A DNA stretch of 64,000 bases from Cohnella ginsengisoli (GCF_029525555.1 NZ_JAPDHZ010000003.1:1426001-1490000), one strand, 5' to 3'. Positions 40,172 to 48,876 are shown, counted from the stretch's first letter. The notes: generated from the letters alone by a model not told the origin. Numbers and translations: made by a program.

Positions 40172-41027
40172 CTATACCTCCTTCGCGAGCGCGCGCAGCG
40201 CGTCGAGCGTCATCCGGGTCCCGGTCATCCGGCTGCCGTCTCGGGGCACGTAGTGCGTCTCGATCGTAAAAAAGCCCTTCGTAACCGTCCGCATCGAGCG
40301 CCCTCAGCTGCGCGATGACCGGCACATCCCCGGAGCCGAGCGGCACGCAGCGCGCCTGGCCGTCGGGCCCGAAGCATGCGTCCTTCAGATGTACGTGGGC
40401 GGCATACGGCTTGATCGTCTCGTAGCCCCGAGGGTACGCTTCCTTGCCCGCATGCGCTTCGTTGCCCGGATCCCACAGCGCGCGCAGCGCCGGCGAATCG
40501 ACCGCGCGGACGAGCTCCGCGACCTCGCGCGCCGATCCGCCGTTGCACGAAGCTTCGTTTTCCAGCAGCAGCTCTACCCCCGCGTCCTGTGCGATGCCGG
40601 CCGCGCGCCGGAGATGCCCTGCGATCTCCTCCGCGTAGCGCTCCGGATCCCGCTCGCGCCAGAAAGAGAAAATCCGGATCCGCTTCGTGCCCATCAGTTC
40701 CGCCAGCTCGATGACCCTGGACAGCTTCGCGAAATGCGCCTCGACGCTCTCTTCCCGCTGGCCGAACGTATCCCCGGATGCGACCGGTCTCGCGGGATCC
40801 AGGGCGCACTTGAACACCGGCGAGGCGATCGCGGATATGTACAGTCCCCTCGCTTCCGCCTTCCGGCGGACCTCCGCTGCCTCCTCATCGCTCAAGCTCG
40901 CGGCATTCCGTCCGTCGACGACGCGCACTTCCACGTGCGCAAGCCCTTGCTCAGCCGCCCAGTCCAGCGCTTCTTCGTATCGGTCCGACACTTCATCCGT
41001 CAGCACGCCCAATCTGCTTAAGAACAC
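40172..41027 (-). CDS. sugar phosphate isomerase/epimerase family (TIM barrel; frame broken once)
   Basis: First gene of the amino-sugar operon, 284 residues after removing one base from the 6-A run at 40268-40273. The barrel pattern includes VEVRVVDGRN, LLLENEAS, ALWDPGNEA and AHVHLKDA, giving the Glu/Asp/His metal site. The restored C-terminus ends in ALRALAKEV. A GTG start at 41025-41027 sits 8 bases after AAAGGAG and is preferred to the TTG two codons upstream. It probably acts on the product of the adjacent oxidoreductase. Confidence 0.82.
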
Positions 41028-41070
41028 TCGCAAGGCTCCTTTCGTGTAGCGCTTTCTTTCTCTACTATAG

Positions 41071-41093
41071 CAACTTCGTCCCGAAAGAAGTTG
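41071..41093. promoter_or_regulatory. inverted repeat in the amino-sugar operon promoter
   Basis: CAACTTC (41071-41077) and GAAGTTG (41087-41093) form 7-bp perfect arms 9 bp apart. On the minus strand a -10-like TATAGT lies directly downstream, so a protein bound here would cover the promoter. It could be the site of the operon's AraC regulator or of another repressor. Confidence 0.45.
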
Positions 41094-41131
41094 ACGTTTT
41101 TTGCGAAGGATTTTTACATTTTTTAAGGATG

Positions 41132-41163
41132 CAAAAAAAGCCCCCGGCCTACAGGCCGAGGGC
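41132..41163 (-). terminator. Rho-independent terminator of the small-protein genes
   Basis: On the minus strand an 11-bp stem with one mismatch (41153-41163 with 41140-41150), only a 2-nt gap, and seven T follow the DUF4177 gene. Confidence 0.88.
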
Positions 41164-41206
41164 AGTGCGCTTATGTAGTGCGAGCAGGTCTGCCGCTCTC
41201 TATCTT

Positions 41207-41404
41207 CTATAACTGTCGCTTGAAGACGACGATGATGTCTCGGGAAGCGCCCTGTCCCTGGCTCGTATCGAAGCAGGACACCAGCTCCCAGCCTTCATAG
41301 CCGTACCGGTTCAGCTCGTCCTGGAACTCCTGCTCGTCGACCTTGCCGCCGAGCCAGCCGCCGGTCTTGTACTTCAACGTGCAGTATTCCCACTTCGTCC
41401 CCAT
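41207..41404 (-). CDS. DUF4177 small protein
   Basis: A 65-residue protein with the DUF4177 pattern WEYCTLKYKT near the N-terminus, YGYEGWELVS in the middle and a final strand DIIVVFKRQL. Function unknown across the family; it is a small alpha/beta soluble protein. It lies 25 bp after the next small gene and ahead of a strong terminator, so the two are probably co-transcribed. Confidence 0.8.
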   Translation of the reverse strand: MGTKWEYCTLKYKTGGWLGGKVDEQEFQDELNRYGYEGWELVSCFDTSQGQGASRDIIVVFKRQL

Positions 41405-41429
41405 GGCGAATGCCTCCCGTCATGAACGT

Positions 41430-41756
41430 CTAGGCGTGCTGTTCTCCGAAAAACATCTCGTGCGCGAGCGCGGTCTGTACGCGCGACTCCTCGTCCGTGA
41501 GCTTGCGGATCAGCTCCATCTCGACCTCCGTCACTTCTTCCCCTTGAAAGTTGATCTCTGCGATCGAAGCGACGATGCGGACGATGGCGACCGCCCGGTT
41601 GTCAGGCGCGTACGCGATGACCTTCTGGCCCGTAGGGAAGACGCGGAACTGCTTTTTGACCATTTTGCCCCGTCCGTATTCAAGCAGCTCGTAGAGCTCC
41701 TGCTCGGACTTGAATTTGCACACCGAATTGAACTCTGTCTGGAATCCCATCTGCAT
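41430..41756 (-). CDS. small protein of unknown function, 108 aa
   Basis: Not recognised with confidence. A soluble 108-residue protein, beta-strands in the first ~75 residues (FRVFPTGQKVIAYAP, VAIVRIVASIAEINF), then a helical, acidic tail (VEMELIRKLTDEESRVQ). A purine-rich GGAGGGATG-type ribosome site precedes the start. It is divergent from the sigma factor gene, and a hairpin with a T tract lies in its presumed leader. Confidence 0.65.
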   Translation of the reverse strand: MQMGFQTEFNSVCKFKSEQELYELLEYGRGKMVKKQFRVFPTGQKVIAYAPDNRAVAIVRIVASIAEINFQGEEVTEVEMELIRKLTDEESRVQTALAHEMFFGEQHA

Positions 41757-41834
41757 CCCTCCGCCCTTGGACTTTTGCTGCTATTATAAACCGTAGACCG
41801 CTCGCAATGAAAGTAAACGCCGCGCGATCCAACC

Positions 41835-41887
41835 AAAAAAGGACCGGCTCCATCGCTCGTCCGAAAACGTGGCGTAAGATCCGGTCC
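41835..41887 (-). promoter_or_regulatory. leader hairpin with T tract, possible attenuator
   Basis: On the minus strand GGACCGG (41881-41887) pairs with CCGGTCC (41841-41847) across a 33-nt loop and is followed by six T. No minus-strand gene ends here; the hairpin lies upstream of the 108-aa gene, so it could be a leader terminator. The long loop makes this uncertain. Confidence 0.4.
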
Positions 41888-41907
41888 AAATTTATTTGAT
41901 TTACTTG

Positions 41908-41936
41908 TTGTATAAATGCCTACTTCGTGATATAAT
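41908..41936 (+). promoter_or_regulatory. SigA-type promoter of the RpoD-like gene
   Basis: TTGTAT (41908-41913), a 17-bp spacer and a perfect TATAAT (41931-41936) give a good vegetative promoter, with a leader of about 125 nt before the coding region. Confidence 0.7.
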
Positions 41937-42067
41937 GAGAAATGGTACTTATAAGACATCCAAAGCATAAGATTCCTACTTCAGGATAGCACATATCCCG
42001 CCGGATGTCAATTCCGTTATTCTACACCGTTCCGCCCCAGCACTTTTACCGGATGGAGGGATGCGCT

Positions 42068-42964
42068 TTGACGATGGATACCGATTCTCCCGTTGTCGAC
42101 TTCATGGACGACGACCTGAAGGTGCCCGCGGGCATTCGGATGGACGACCCGGTCCGCATGTATCTGAAGGAGATTGGCCGCGTGCCTCTGCTCACGGCCG
42201 ACGAAGAGATCGCGCTCGCTCATCGGATCGAGGAAGGCGACGAAGCAGCCAAGCAGCGTCTGGCCGAAGCCAATCTTCGGCTGGTCGTCAGCATAGCAAG
42301 ACGGTATGTCGGACGCGGCATGCTGTTCCTGGACTTGATTCAAGAGGGCAACATGGGCCTGATCAAGGCTGTCGAAAAGTTCGATTACCGCAAGGGCTTC
42401 CGCTTCAGCACGTACGCTACGTGGTGGATCCGCCAGGCGATCACCCGCAGCATCGCGGACCACGCGCGCACGATCCGGATCCCCGTGCATATGGTGGAGA
42501 CGATCAACAAGCTCGTCCGCATCTCCCGGCAGCTCCTGCAGGAGCTCGGCCGCGAGCCCACCCCCGAAGAGATCGCCCAGGCGATGGACATCACGATCGA
42601 CAAGGTCCGCGAGATCATGAAGATCTCGCAGGAGCCCGTGTCGCTTGAGATGCCGATCGGCGAGGAGAACGACTCCCGGCTGGGCGAGTTCATCGAGGAT
42701 CAGGACGCGCCGGAGCCTGCCGACGCGGCCGCTTTCGAGCTAATGCGAGAGCAGCTCGAAGACGTGCTCGATACGCTCACCGAGCGCGAAGAGAGCGTGC
42801 TGCGCCTCCGGTTCGGCCTCGACGACGGCCATACGCGTACGCTTGAAGAAGTCGGCAAGGCGTTCGGCGTCACCCGCGAGCGGATCCGGCAGATCGAAGC
42901 GAAGGCGCTACGCAAGCTGCGCCATCCGAGCCGCAGCCGCAGGCTGAAGGATTTCCTTGACTGA
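42068..42964 (+). CDS. RpoD-like sigma-70 factor lacking region 1.1
   Basis: A ~298-residue sigma factor closely related to the primary factor SigA. Region 1.2 is seen in DPVRMYLKEIGRVPLLTADEE; region 2 in ANLRLVVSIARRYVGRG, GNMGLIKAVEKFDYRKG and FSTYATWWIRQAI; region 3 in IPVHMVETINKL; region 4 in VLRLRFGLDDG and the helix-turn-helix GVTRERIRQIEAKALRKLR. The acidic region 1.1 is missing; only ~15 residues precede region 1.2. A TTG at 42068 follows GGAGGG well; ATG 42074 is the alternative. There is no dnaG next to it, so it is probably a second, group-2-like factor rather than the housekeeping rpoD. Confidence 0.87.
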   Translation: MTMDTDSPVVDFMDDDLKVPAGIRMDDPVRMYLKEIGRVPLLTADEEIALAHRIEEGDEAAKQRLAEANLRLVVSIARRYVGRGMLFLDLIQEGNMGLIKAVEKFDYRKGFRFSTYATWWIRQAITRSIADHARTIRIPVHMVETINKLVRISRQLLQELGREPTPEEIAQAMDITIDKVREIMKISQEPVSLEMPIGEENDSRLGEFIEDQDAPEPADAAAFELMREQLEDVLDTLTEREESVLRLRFGLDDGHTRTLEEVGKAFGVTRERIRQIEAKALRKLRHPSRSRRLKDFLD

Positions 42965-42974
42965 GATTTAGACA

Positions 42975-43012
42975 AAAGCACCGCCGTCATCGCTGACGGC
43001 GGTGCTTTTTTT
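42975..43012. terminator. bidirectional Rho-independent terminator
   Basis: A perfect 15-bp stem (42975-42989 with 42994-43008), a TCGC loop and seven T follow the sigma factor gene. The opposite strand has TTTTG after the stem and can serve the ddl transcript. Confidence 0.92.
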
Positions 43013-43018
43013 AGTTGC

Positions 43019-43410
43019 AAGGTTATTCCGGCCAACTCGTCCCGATCGCAGCTCCGTCATCGCAGTTGCACGGTTCTTCCGGTTAACTCGCTCATGATCG
43101 CGCTCCGTCATCGCAGTTACACGGTTTTTCCGGCTAACTCGTCCCGATCCCAGCTCCAACGTCGTAGTTGCACGGTTTTTCCGGCTAACTCGCCCCAATC
43201 ACAGCTCCGTCATCGCAGTTGCACGGTTTTTCCGGCTAACTCGCCCCGATCCCAGCTCCAACGTCGTAGTTGCACGGTTTTTCCGCCTAACTCGCTCATG
43301 ATCGCGCTCCGTCATCGCAGTTACGCGGTATTTCCGGCTAACTCGCACCGATCGCAGCTCCGTCATCGCAGTTGCACGGTTTTTTCGGCTAACTCGCCAC
43401 GATGATCTGC
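43019..43410. repeat. tandem intergenic repeat, ~7.5 copies of 51 bp
   Basis: The anchor (G/T)(C/T)GCAGTT or GTAGTT with CACGGTTTTTCCGGCTAACTCG after it recurs at 43062, 43113, 43164, 43215, 43266, 43317 and 43368, exactly 51 bp apart. Two unit subtypes (with GATCCCAGCTCCAAC or with CGCGCTCCGTCAT inserts) are mixed. The array fills the gap between the sigma factor terminator and the ddl stop codon. Minus-strand frames encode a 17-residue repeat, but there is no ribosome site or start context, so I treat it as non-coding. Confidence 0.92.
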
Positions 43411-43425
43411 CGGCCAGCTTCCCGA

Positions 43426-44553
43426 TCAGCCGCCGTAATCGATCAACTGCTTCTCGGCATGACGGGCGAGCGCGAGCTCGATCAACGTGTCGAGAAGCTC
43501 CCGGTAGGAGACGCCCGTCTCCTGCCATAGCAGCGGATACATGCTGAACGGCGTGAAGCCCGGCAGCGTGTTGACCTCGTTGATCAGCAGCGCGCCGTCG
43601 CTTTTGCGCAGGAAAAAGTCCGCACGGCACAGCCCTGAACCATCGATCGCCAGAAAGGCCCGAACCGCCATCTCGCGAACGGCCTGCGCCGTCTCCACGG
43701 GGATCTCCGCCGGAATGATCATGGCGGATTTGCCGTCGATATACTTGGCCTTGTAATCGTAGAATTCGTTCGAGCTGACGATCTCGCCGGCGACCGACGC
43801 CCTTGGCTCGTCGTTGCCCAGGACGGCGACCTCGATCTCCCGCGCGTCGACGAACTCCTCCACGATGACCTTGCGGTCGAACCGCAAAGCTTCTTCAACG
43901 GCAGCAGCTAACTCCTCGCGATTGCGCGCTTTGGACACGCCGACGCTGGACCCGAGATTGGCGGGCTTGACGAAGCTCGGATAGCCGATATTCTGCTCGA
44001 TGCCGTCCAGAAGCGCCTCACGCTCCTTGTTCCAGTGAAACCGCGTGAACGCTCTATACCCGACCTGCGGCAAGCCGGCCGCCGCGAACATCGTCTTCAT
44101 CGCCGCTTTGTCCATCCCGACCGAAGAGGCGAGCACCCCCGCCCCTACATAGGGCAGATTCGCCATCTCGAACAGGCCTTGAATCGTTCCGTCCTCGCCG
44201 AAGGTGCCGTGCAGCAGCGGAAACACGACGTCCACCGAACCGATGCCCTCGCGGCGGCCGGCTTCCGATACCGCCGTTTCCGACATCCCCTGCATGAGGG
44301 GAATGAGCGACGAGCCGGTCTCTCCCGCTTCGCCCGTCTTCTCGAACTGCAGCTCCGCGACGGCGTCAGGCGGCGACGCGAGCAGCGAACCCGAACGCCA
44401 CCTGCCTTCCTTCGTTATATAATAAGGAATAAGTTCGTATTTGTCGTAATCGAACGCCTTCAGCACCGCCAGCGCGGTCTGAAGCGATACTTCATGCTCG
44501 CCAGAGCGGCCGCCGTAGACGAGCCCGACGCGAATCTTCTGTCCAGTTCCCAT
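43426..44553 (-). CDS. ddl: D-alanine--D-alanine ligase
   Basis: ATP-grasp enzyme that makes the D-Ala-D-Ala dipeptide for peptidoglycan. The 375 residues carry YGGRSGEHEVSLQTA and PLLHGTFGEDGTIQG in the N-terminal domain, PSFVKPANLGSSVGV and IVEEFVDAREIEVAVLG for ATP, and RADFFLRKSDGALLINEVNTLPGFT with the metal-binding Asp, Glu and Asn. The substrate-specificity loop contains YDYKAKYIDG, the Tyr-type form of D-Ala-D-Ala enzymes rather than the D-lactate form. It starts 2 bp after the amidase-like gene, so the two are co-transcribed. Confidence 0.93.
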   Translation of the reverse strand: MGTGQKIRVGLVYGGRSGEHEVSLQTALAVLKAFDYDKYELIPYYITKEGRWRSGSLLASPPDAVAELQFEKTGEAGETGSSLIPLMQGMSETAVSEAGRREGIGSVDVVFPLLHGTFGEDGTIQGLFEMANLPYVGAGVLASSVGMDKAAMKTMFAAAGLPQVGYRAFTRFHWNKEREALLDGIEQNIGYPSFVKPANLGSSVGVSKARNREELAAAVEEALRFDRKVIVEEFVDAREIEVAVLGNDEPRASVAGEIVSSNEFYDYKAKYIDGKSAMIIPAEIPVETAQAVREMAVRAFLAIDGSGLCRADFFLRKSDGALLINEVNTLPGFTPFSMYPLLWQETGVSYRELLDTLIELALARHAEKQLIDYGG

Positions 44554-44555
44554 TG

Positions 44556-45687
44556 TCAGCTTGACCTCCGCCTAGTTCGACTGCCTCGTAAATTCGCCCT
44601 TTGAATTAAAAAAATCGCCTCGATACGATAAAAACGATACCGGGTATTCTCCGTCCAGGCGTAGGAATCGCGATAGTCCCAGTACCGGTGCCTGCTGGGC
44701 ACGGTGTTGGCATTGACCAGGGGCATGCCGTCCTCATTGAGCGCCGTCACGATCGTATTGTGCCTGAATTGGCCGTTGCCGTCCCAATCGTAGCAAATAA
44801 CGTCGCCCGGCGACAGCTGCTCGGGGCGCTCGACGCGCTCGGCCCGAAGCCCGGCTGGCCGCGGCTGGCTCAAAAAATGCTGCAGGCTGTTCGCGACCGC
44901 CCAGCTGTAGCTCCAGCGCTCCTGGCCGCTCGACAACCCGTGATACCACCAGCCCGATTCTCTTTTTCCAGTATAGTTCATGGGCGCGCCCCCCTGCAAA
45001 GAGACACTGCGAGACATAGTTGGTGCAGTTCACCTCGAAAAGCTCGTACGCCGGATTCGCCTTATCCCACCATGACTCGGCATACGCGACGGCGGCTTCA
45101 CGGTCGTAGGGCCCGCTGCGCGCGGGCGATCCCCCGTAGGGATTCGCCCAAGGCGCGGCTAGAACGCCGCTCGCGATCCCTTGCCAAGCCGCATACCCGT
45201 CCCGAGCCGGAATAAACGGAACGGACGGCGCCACCGGCCACTCGTCCCCCGGGCCAAACGCTCCCTCGGCGCCGGTTCCCAGCAATGCAGCGGACGACCG
45301 CTCGTCGCCCAGCGGCTCCGCGCGGTCCAATCGCCACTCGGCGCCGAAGGGAACGAGCCGGATCCGTTCGCGCTCGATCCGCTCTTCGGCATAGCCGGCA
45401 GCGCCGGCGCCGAACGCTCTGGCGATCAGCAGCTGCAGATCGACGTAGGCCTCCTTCTCTCCGGCTTTCCACCGCAAGACGCGGGCGCGAATCTCGCCCC
45501 GCCGCGGCCGCGCAGCCGAAAAAGCGTCGCGCCGCCGAAGCGCGCGCGTCCGGCGTTCCAACCGCCAGCGGTGCGCCTCGTCGCCGATCCGCGCCAGCGC
45601 CTCCGGCGAACGGTTTAATTCCGCTTCGTTCACCACGTTCACGTATTCAACCAGCGCCTTCTTTATCCGTTCGTCCAATTCCGGCAC
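44556..45687 (-). CDS. Amidase_6 domain protein (frame broken once)
   Basis: A 376-residue protein after removing one base from the 6-C run at 44989-44994. The N-terminal ~210 residues are charged and helical. The C-terminal domain matches the putative amidase domain found in Bacillales: YDREAAVAYAESWW, catalytic-type Cys in VNCTNYVSQCLFAGG, GWWYHG, PGDVICYDWDGNG and the partner His in FRHNTIVT. No signal peptide is visible. A role in cell-wall peptide cleavage is suggested by the NlpC/CHAP-like Cys-His arrangement and by ddl directly downstream; the substrate is unproven. Confidence 0.8.
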
Positions 45688-45877
45688 CGGACTCCCCTCC
45701 CGTACGACACAGAATGCATCCGTTCAAATGTATGCCCGCCGCGGCGGTTCCATGCTAGCGCATGAACGATGCGATGTCGCCCCGCCACGGATGATCCCCA
45801 CCGTTTGCGGCATGCTAAACCTCATGCCATACCGGCCGTTTTTCCCCTCATTGGCAACAAACTAGACACAATCTCTC

Positions 45878-45906
45878 TTTACTGCGCGCCGGGATAGCGC
45901 TATAAT
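45878..45906 (+). promoter_or_regulatory. SigA-type promoter of acnA
   Basis: TTTACT (45878-45883), 17-bp spacer and TATAAT (45901-45906) precede acnA by ~120 nt. The rest of the 45688-46029 gap shows only a ribosome site; no clear CcpC or CodY box was recognised. Confidence 0.7.
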
Positions 45907-46029
45907 AATGAGGAAGGTTTAATTTTGAAATCGGGTTTCACAGAATGAAACGTAAACGAGAATGCTTCTCATCCTCGCGACGCCCTTTATTTTGGAATCC
46001 GTGCAATCTTATCTAGGAGGCCGATTATT

Positions 46030-48738
46030 TTGTCCACCCTTCCGTACAACGTACAGGCCGACCTGCAGGCAGCGGGCAATTCGTATCGCTACTACAACCT
46101 GCAAGGTCTGGAAGAGCAAGGCCTGGGCCCCGTGTCCAAGCTGCCTTTCTCGATGAAAGTCCTGCTTGAAGCCGCTGTCCGCCAGTTCGACGGACGCGCC
46201 ATCACGCTGGAGCATGTGAAGCAAATCGCCAACTGGGCGAACGGCCGCGAAGATAAGGAAGTTCCATTCATCCCTGCCCGCATCGTGCTGCAAGACTTCA
46301 CCGGCGTACCGGTCGTCGTCGATCTCGCCGCGATGCGCGAGACCGTCAAGCAAGCTGGCGGCGATCCGAAGCGCATCAACCCGCTCGTTCCCGTCGACCT
46401 CGTCATCGACCACTCCGTTATGGTCGACGCATTCGGCACCGCGGACGCGCTGCAGATCAACATGGACCTCGAATTCGAGCGCAACGAAGAGCGCTACCGC
46501 TTCCTGCGTTGGGCGCAGACCGCATTCGACAACTTCAGAGCCGTTCCTCCGGCTACGGGTATTGTCCACCAGGTCAACCTGGAGTACTTGGCATCCGTGG
46601 CTGCAACCAAGACCAAAGACGGCGTAACCGAAGTGTATCCGGACTCGCTCGTCGGCACGGACTCCCACACGACGATGATCAATGGCCTCGGCGTCGTAGG
46701 CTGGGGCGTCGGCGGCATCGAAGCCGAAGCCGGCATGCTCGGCCAGCCGCTATATTTCGTCATGCCTGAAGTCATCGGTTTCCGCCTGACCGGCAGTCTC
46801 GCCGAAGGCGCTACGGCGACCGACCTTGCGCTGACCGTCACCCAGATCCTTCGCAAAAAGGGCGTCGTCGGCAAGTTCGTCGAGTTCTTCGGTCCGGGCC
46901 TTTCCAACATCAGCCTGGCCGACCGCGCGACGGTCGCCAACATGGCGCCTGAGTACGGCGCGACGATCGGCATCTTCCCGGTCGACAATGAGACGCTGAA
47001 CTACCTGCGCCTGACCGGCCGCGACGAGAAGCAAATCGAGCTTGTCGAAGCTTACTACAAAGCGCAAGGCATGTTCCGCACCGACGACACGCCGGATCCG
47101 ACGTTCACGGACGTCATCGAGCTCGACCTTTCCACCATCGTGCCTTCGCTTGCCGGTCCGAAGCGTCCGCAAGACCGCGTCGAGCTGACGGCGATGAAGG
47201 AAGAGTTCAACAACATCATCCGCACGCCGATCGACAAGGGCGGCTACGGCCTCTCCGACGAGAAGATCGCGCAGACCGCGCCGGTGAAGCACCGCAACGG
47301 CCAAGCGAGCACGCTCACGACGGGCGCCGTCGTCATCGCGGCGATCACGAGCTGCACGAACACGTCGAACCCGAGCGTCATGATCGGCGCCGGCCTCGTC
47401 GCGAAAAAAGCCGTCGAACGCGGCCTGACGAAGCCTGCTTACGTCAAGAGCTCGCTGACCCCGGGTTCGCTCGTCGTCACCGACTACCTGGTGAAGGCCG
47501 GCGTGCTTCCTTACCTGGAGAAGCTCGGCTTCTACGTCGCCGGCTACGGCTGCGCGACCTGTATCGGCAACTCCGGCCCGCTGCCTGACGAAGTCAGCCA
47601 AGCGATCGCCGACAACGACATGACCGTGGCCGCAGTTCTCTCGGGCAACCGGAACTTCGAAGGCCGCGTGCACGCGCAGGTCAAAGCGAACTATCTCGCT
47701 TCGCCGCCGCTCGTTATCGCATACGCGCTGGCCGGTACGGTCAATATCGACCTTGCCAACGATCCGATCGGCTACGACCCTAACAACGTGCCGGTTTACC
47801 TGAAGGACATCTGGCCGACCAACGAGGAGATCCAGCAAGCCGTCGCCGCTTCGCTCGATCCCGAGATGTTCCGCAAGAAGTTCGAGAACGTCTTTACGCA
47901 AAACGAGCAGTGGAACAAGATCCCCGTGCCGGAAGGCGAGCTGTACGAGTGGGACGACAAGTCGACCTACATCGCGAACCCGCCGTTCTTCACCGACCTG
48001 GGCGATAAGCCGGGCGACATCGGCGACATCAAGCGCGCCAACGTGCTGGCTCTGCTGAGCGATTCGGTCACGACGGACCATATCTCTCCTGCGGGCAACA
48101 TTAAGGTCGACAGCCCTGCCGGCGAGTATCTGATCAAGCACGGCGTCGACAAGAAGGACTTCAACTCGTACGGTTCCCGCCGCGGCAACCACGAGGTCAT
48201 GATGCGCGGCACGTTCGCCAATATCCGGATTCGCAATCAAGTCGCTCCGGGCACCGAAGGCGGCGTGACGACGTACCTGCCGACCGGCGAGATCATGTCG
48301 ATCTACGACGCGTCGATGAAGTACCAGAAGAACAAGACGAATCTCGTCGTTATCGCCGGCAAGGAATACGGCACCGGTTCCTCGCGCGACTGGGCGGCCA
48401 AGGGCACGTTCCTCCTGGGCGTCAAGGCGGTCATCGCCGAGAGCTTCGAGCGGATCCACCGTTCGAACCTCGTGGGCATGGGCGTGCTGCCGCTGCAATT
48501 CCAACCTGGCCAAGGCTGGAAGACGCTCGGCATCAGCGGCCACGAGAAGTTCGACATCGAAGGCCTCTCGAACGACGTGCAGCCGGGCCAGACGATCACC
48601 GTTACCGCGACGCGCGAAGACGGCACGACTTTCTCCTTCCCGGTCATCGTCCGCCTCGACTCGATGGTCGACGTCGACTACTACCGCAACAGCGGCATCC
48701 TTCAGACCGTTCTGCGCCAGATGATCGCGAACCAATAA
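46030..48738 (+). CDS. acnA: aconitate hydratase A
   Basis: TCA-cycle enzyme that isomerises citrate to isocitrate with a [4Fe-4S] cluster; the Bacillus homologue (CitB) also binds RNA when iron is scarce. Length 902 residues, as expected. Cluster ligands are Cys442 in ITSCTNTSNP and Cys508/Cys511 in YGCATCIGNSGPL. DSHTTMINGLGVVGWGVGGIEAE and, in the C-terminal swivel domain, GSSRDWAAKGT are typical. The start is TTG at 46030 behind AGGAGG. The frame is intact over 2.7 kb although the gene contains several A and C runs. Monocistronic, with its own promoter and terminator. Confidence 0.96.
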   Translation: MSTLPYNVQADLQAAGNSYRYYNLQGLEEQGLGPVSKLPFSMKVLLEAAVRQFDGRAITLEHVKQIANWANGREDKEVPFIPARIVLQDFTGVPVVVDLAAMRETVKQAGGDPKRINPLVPVDLVIDHSVMVDAFGTADALQINMDLEFERNEERYRFLRWAQTAFDNFRAVPPATGIVHQVNLEYLASVAATKTKDGVTEVYPDSLVGTDSHTTMINGLGVVGWGVGGIEAEAGMLGQPLYFVMPEVIGFRLTGSLAEGATATDLALTVTQILRKKGVVGKFVEFFGPGLSNISLADRATVANMAPEYGATIGIFPVDNETLNYLRLTGRDEKQIELVEAYYKAQGMFRTDDTPDPTFTDVIELDLSTIVPSLAGPKRPQDRVELTAMKEEFNNIIRTPIDKGGYGLSDEKIAQTAPVKHRNGQASTLTTGAVVIAAITSCTNTSNPSVMIGAGLVAKKAVERGLTKPAYVKSSLTPGSLVVTDYLVKAGVLPYLEKLGFYVAGYGCATCIGNSGPLPDEVSQAIADNDMTVAAVLSGNRNFEGRVHAQVKANYLASPPLVIAYALAGTVNIDLANDPIGYDPNNVPVYLKDIWPTNEEIQQAVAASLDPEMFRKKFENVFTQNEQWNKIPVPEGELYEWDDKSTYIANPPFFTDLGDKPGDIGDIKRANVLALLSDSVTTDHISPAGNIKVDSPAGEYLIKHGVDKKDFNSYGSRRGNHEVMMRGTFANIRIRNQVAPGTEGGVTTYLPTGEIMSIYDASMKYQKNKTNLVVIAGKEYGTGSSRDWAAKGTFLLGVKAVIAESFERIHRSNLVGMGVLPLQFQPGQGWKTLGISGHEKFDIEGLSNDVQPGQTITVTATREDGTTFSFPVIVRLDSMVDVDYYRNSGILQTVLRQMIANQ

Positions 48739-48751
48739 TTCGTATTGCAAT

Positions 48752-48792
48752 CAGCCGTATCCCGGGGTCGCTCCCGGCGATGCGGCTTTTTT
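48752..48792 (+). terminator. Rho-independent terminator of acnA
   Basis: AGCCG pairs with CGGCT around an inner CCGGG/CCCGG stem, followed by six T. Confidence 0.75.
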
Positions 48793-48823
48793 CATGCGGC
48801 AACGTCGGGCTGACTTGATCGGT

Positions 48824-48853
48824 TTGGGAAACGGGATTATGATGCGCTATAAT
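48824..48853 (+). promoter_or_regulatory. promoter of the PDZ-Lon-type protease gene
   Basis: TTGGGA (48824-48829), 18-bp spacer and TATAAT (48848-48853). Transcription would begin almost at the ribosome site, giving a very short leader. Confidence 0.5.
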
Positions 48854-48876
48854 GAAGGACGGAGGTGACGATCGCA

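Noticed and set aside
42968..43630. Minus-strand open frames encoding a 17-residue repeat (SRKNRATAMTE type) across the 43-kb array
   Set aside because: A 51-bp period keeps frames open automatically; there is no ribosome site, and the frames overlap the ddl end and a terminator.
46750..48750. 666-codon minus-strand frame opposite acnA
   Set aside because: It is the codon-bias shadow of a fully conserved aconitase gene and has no recognisable domain.
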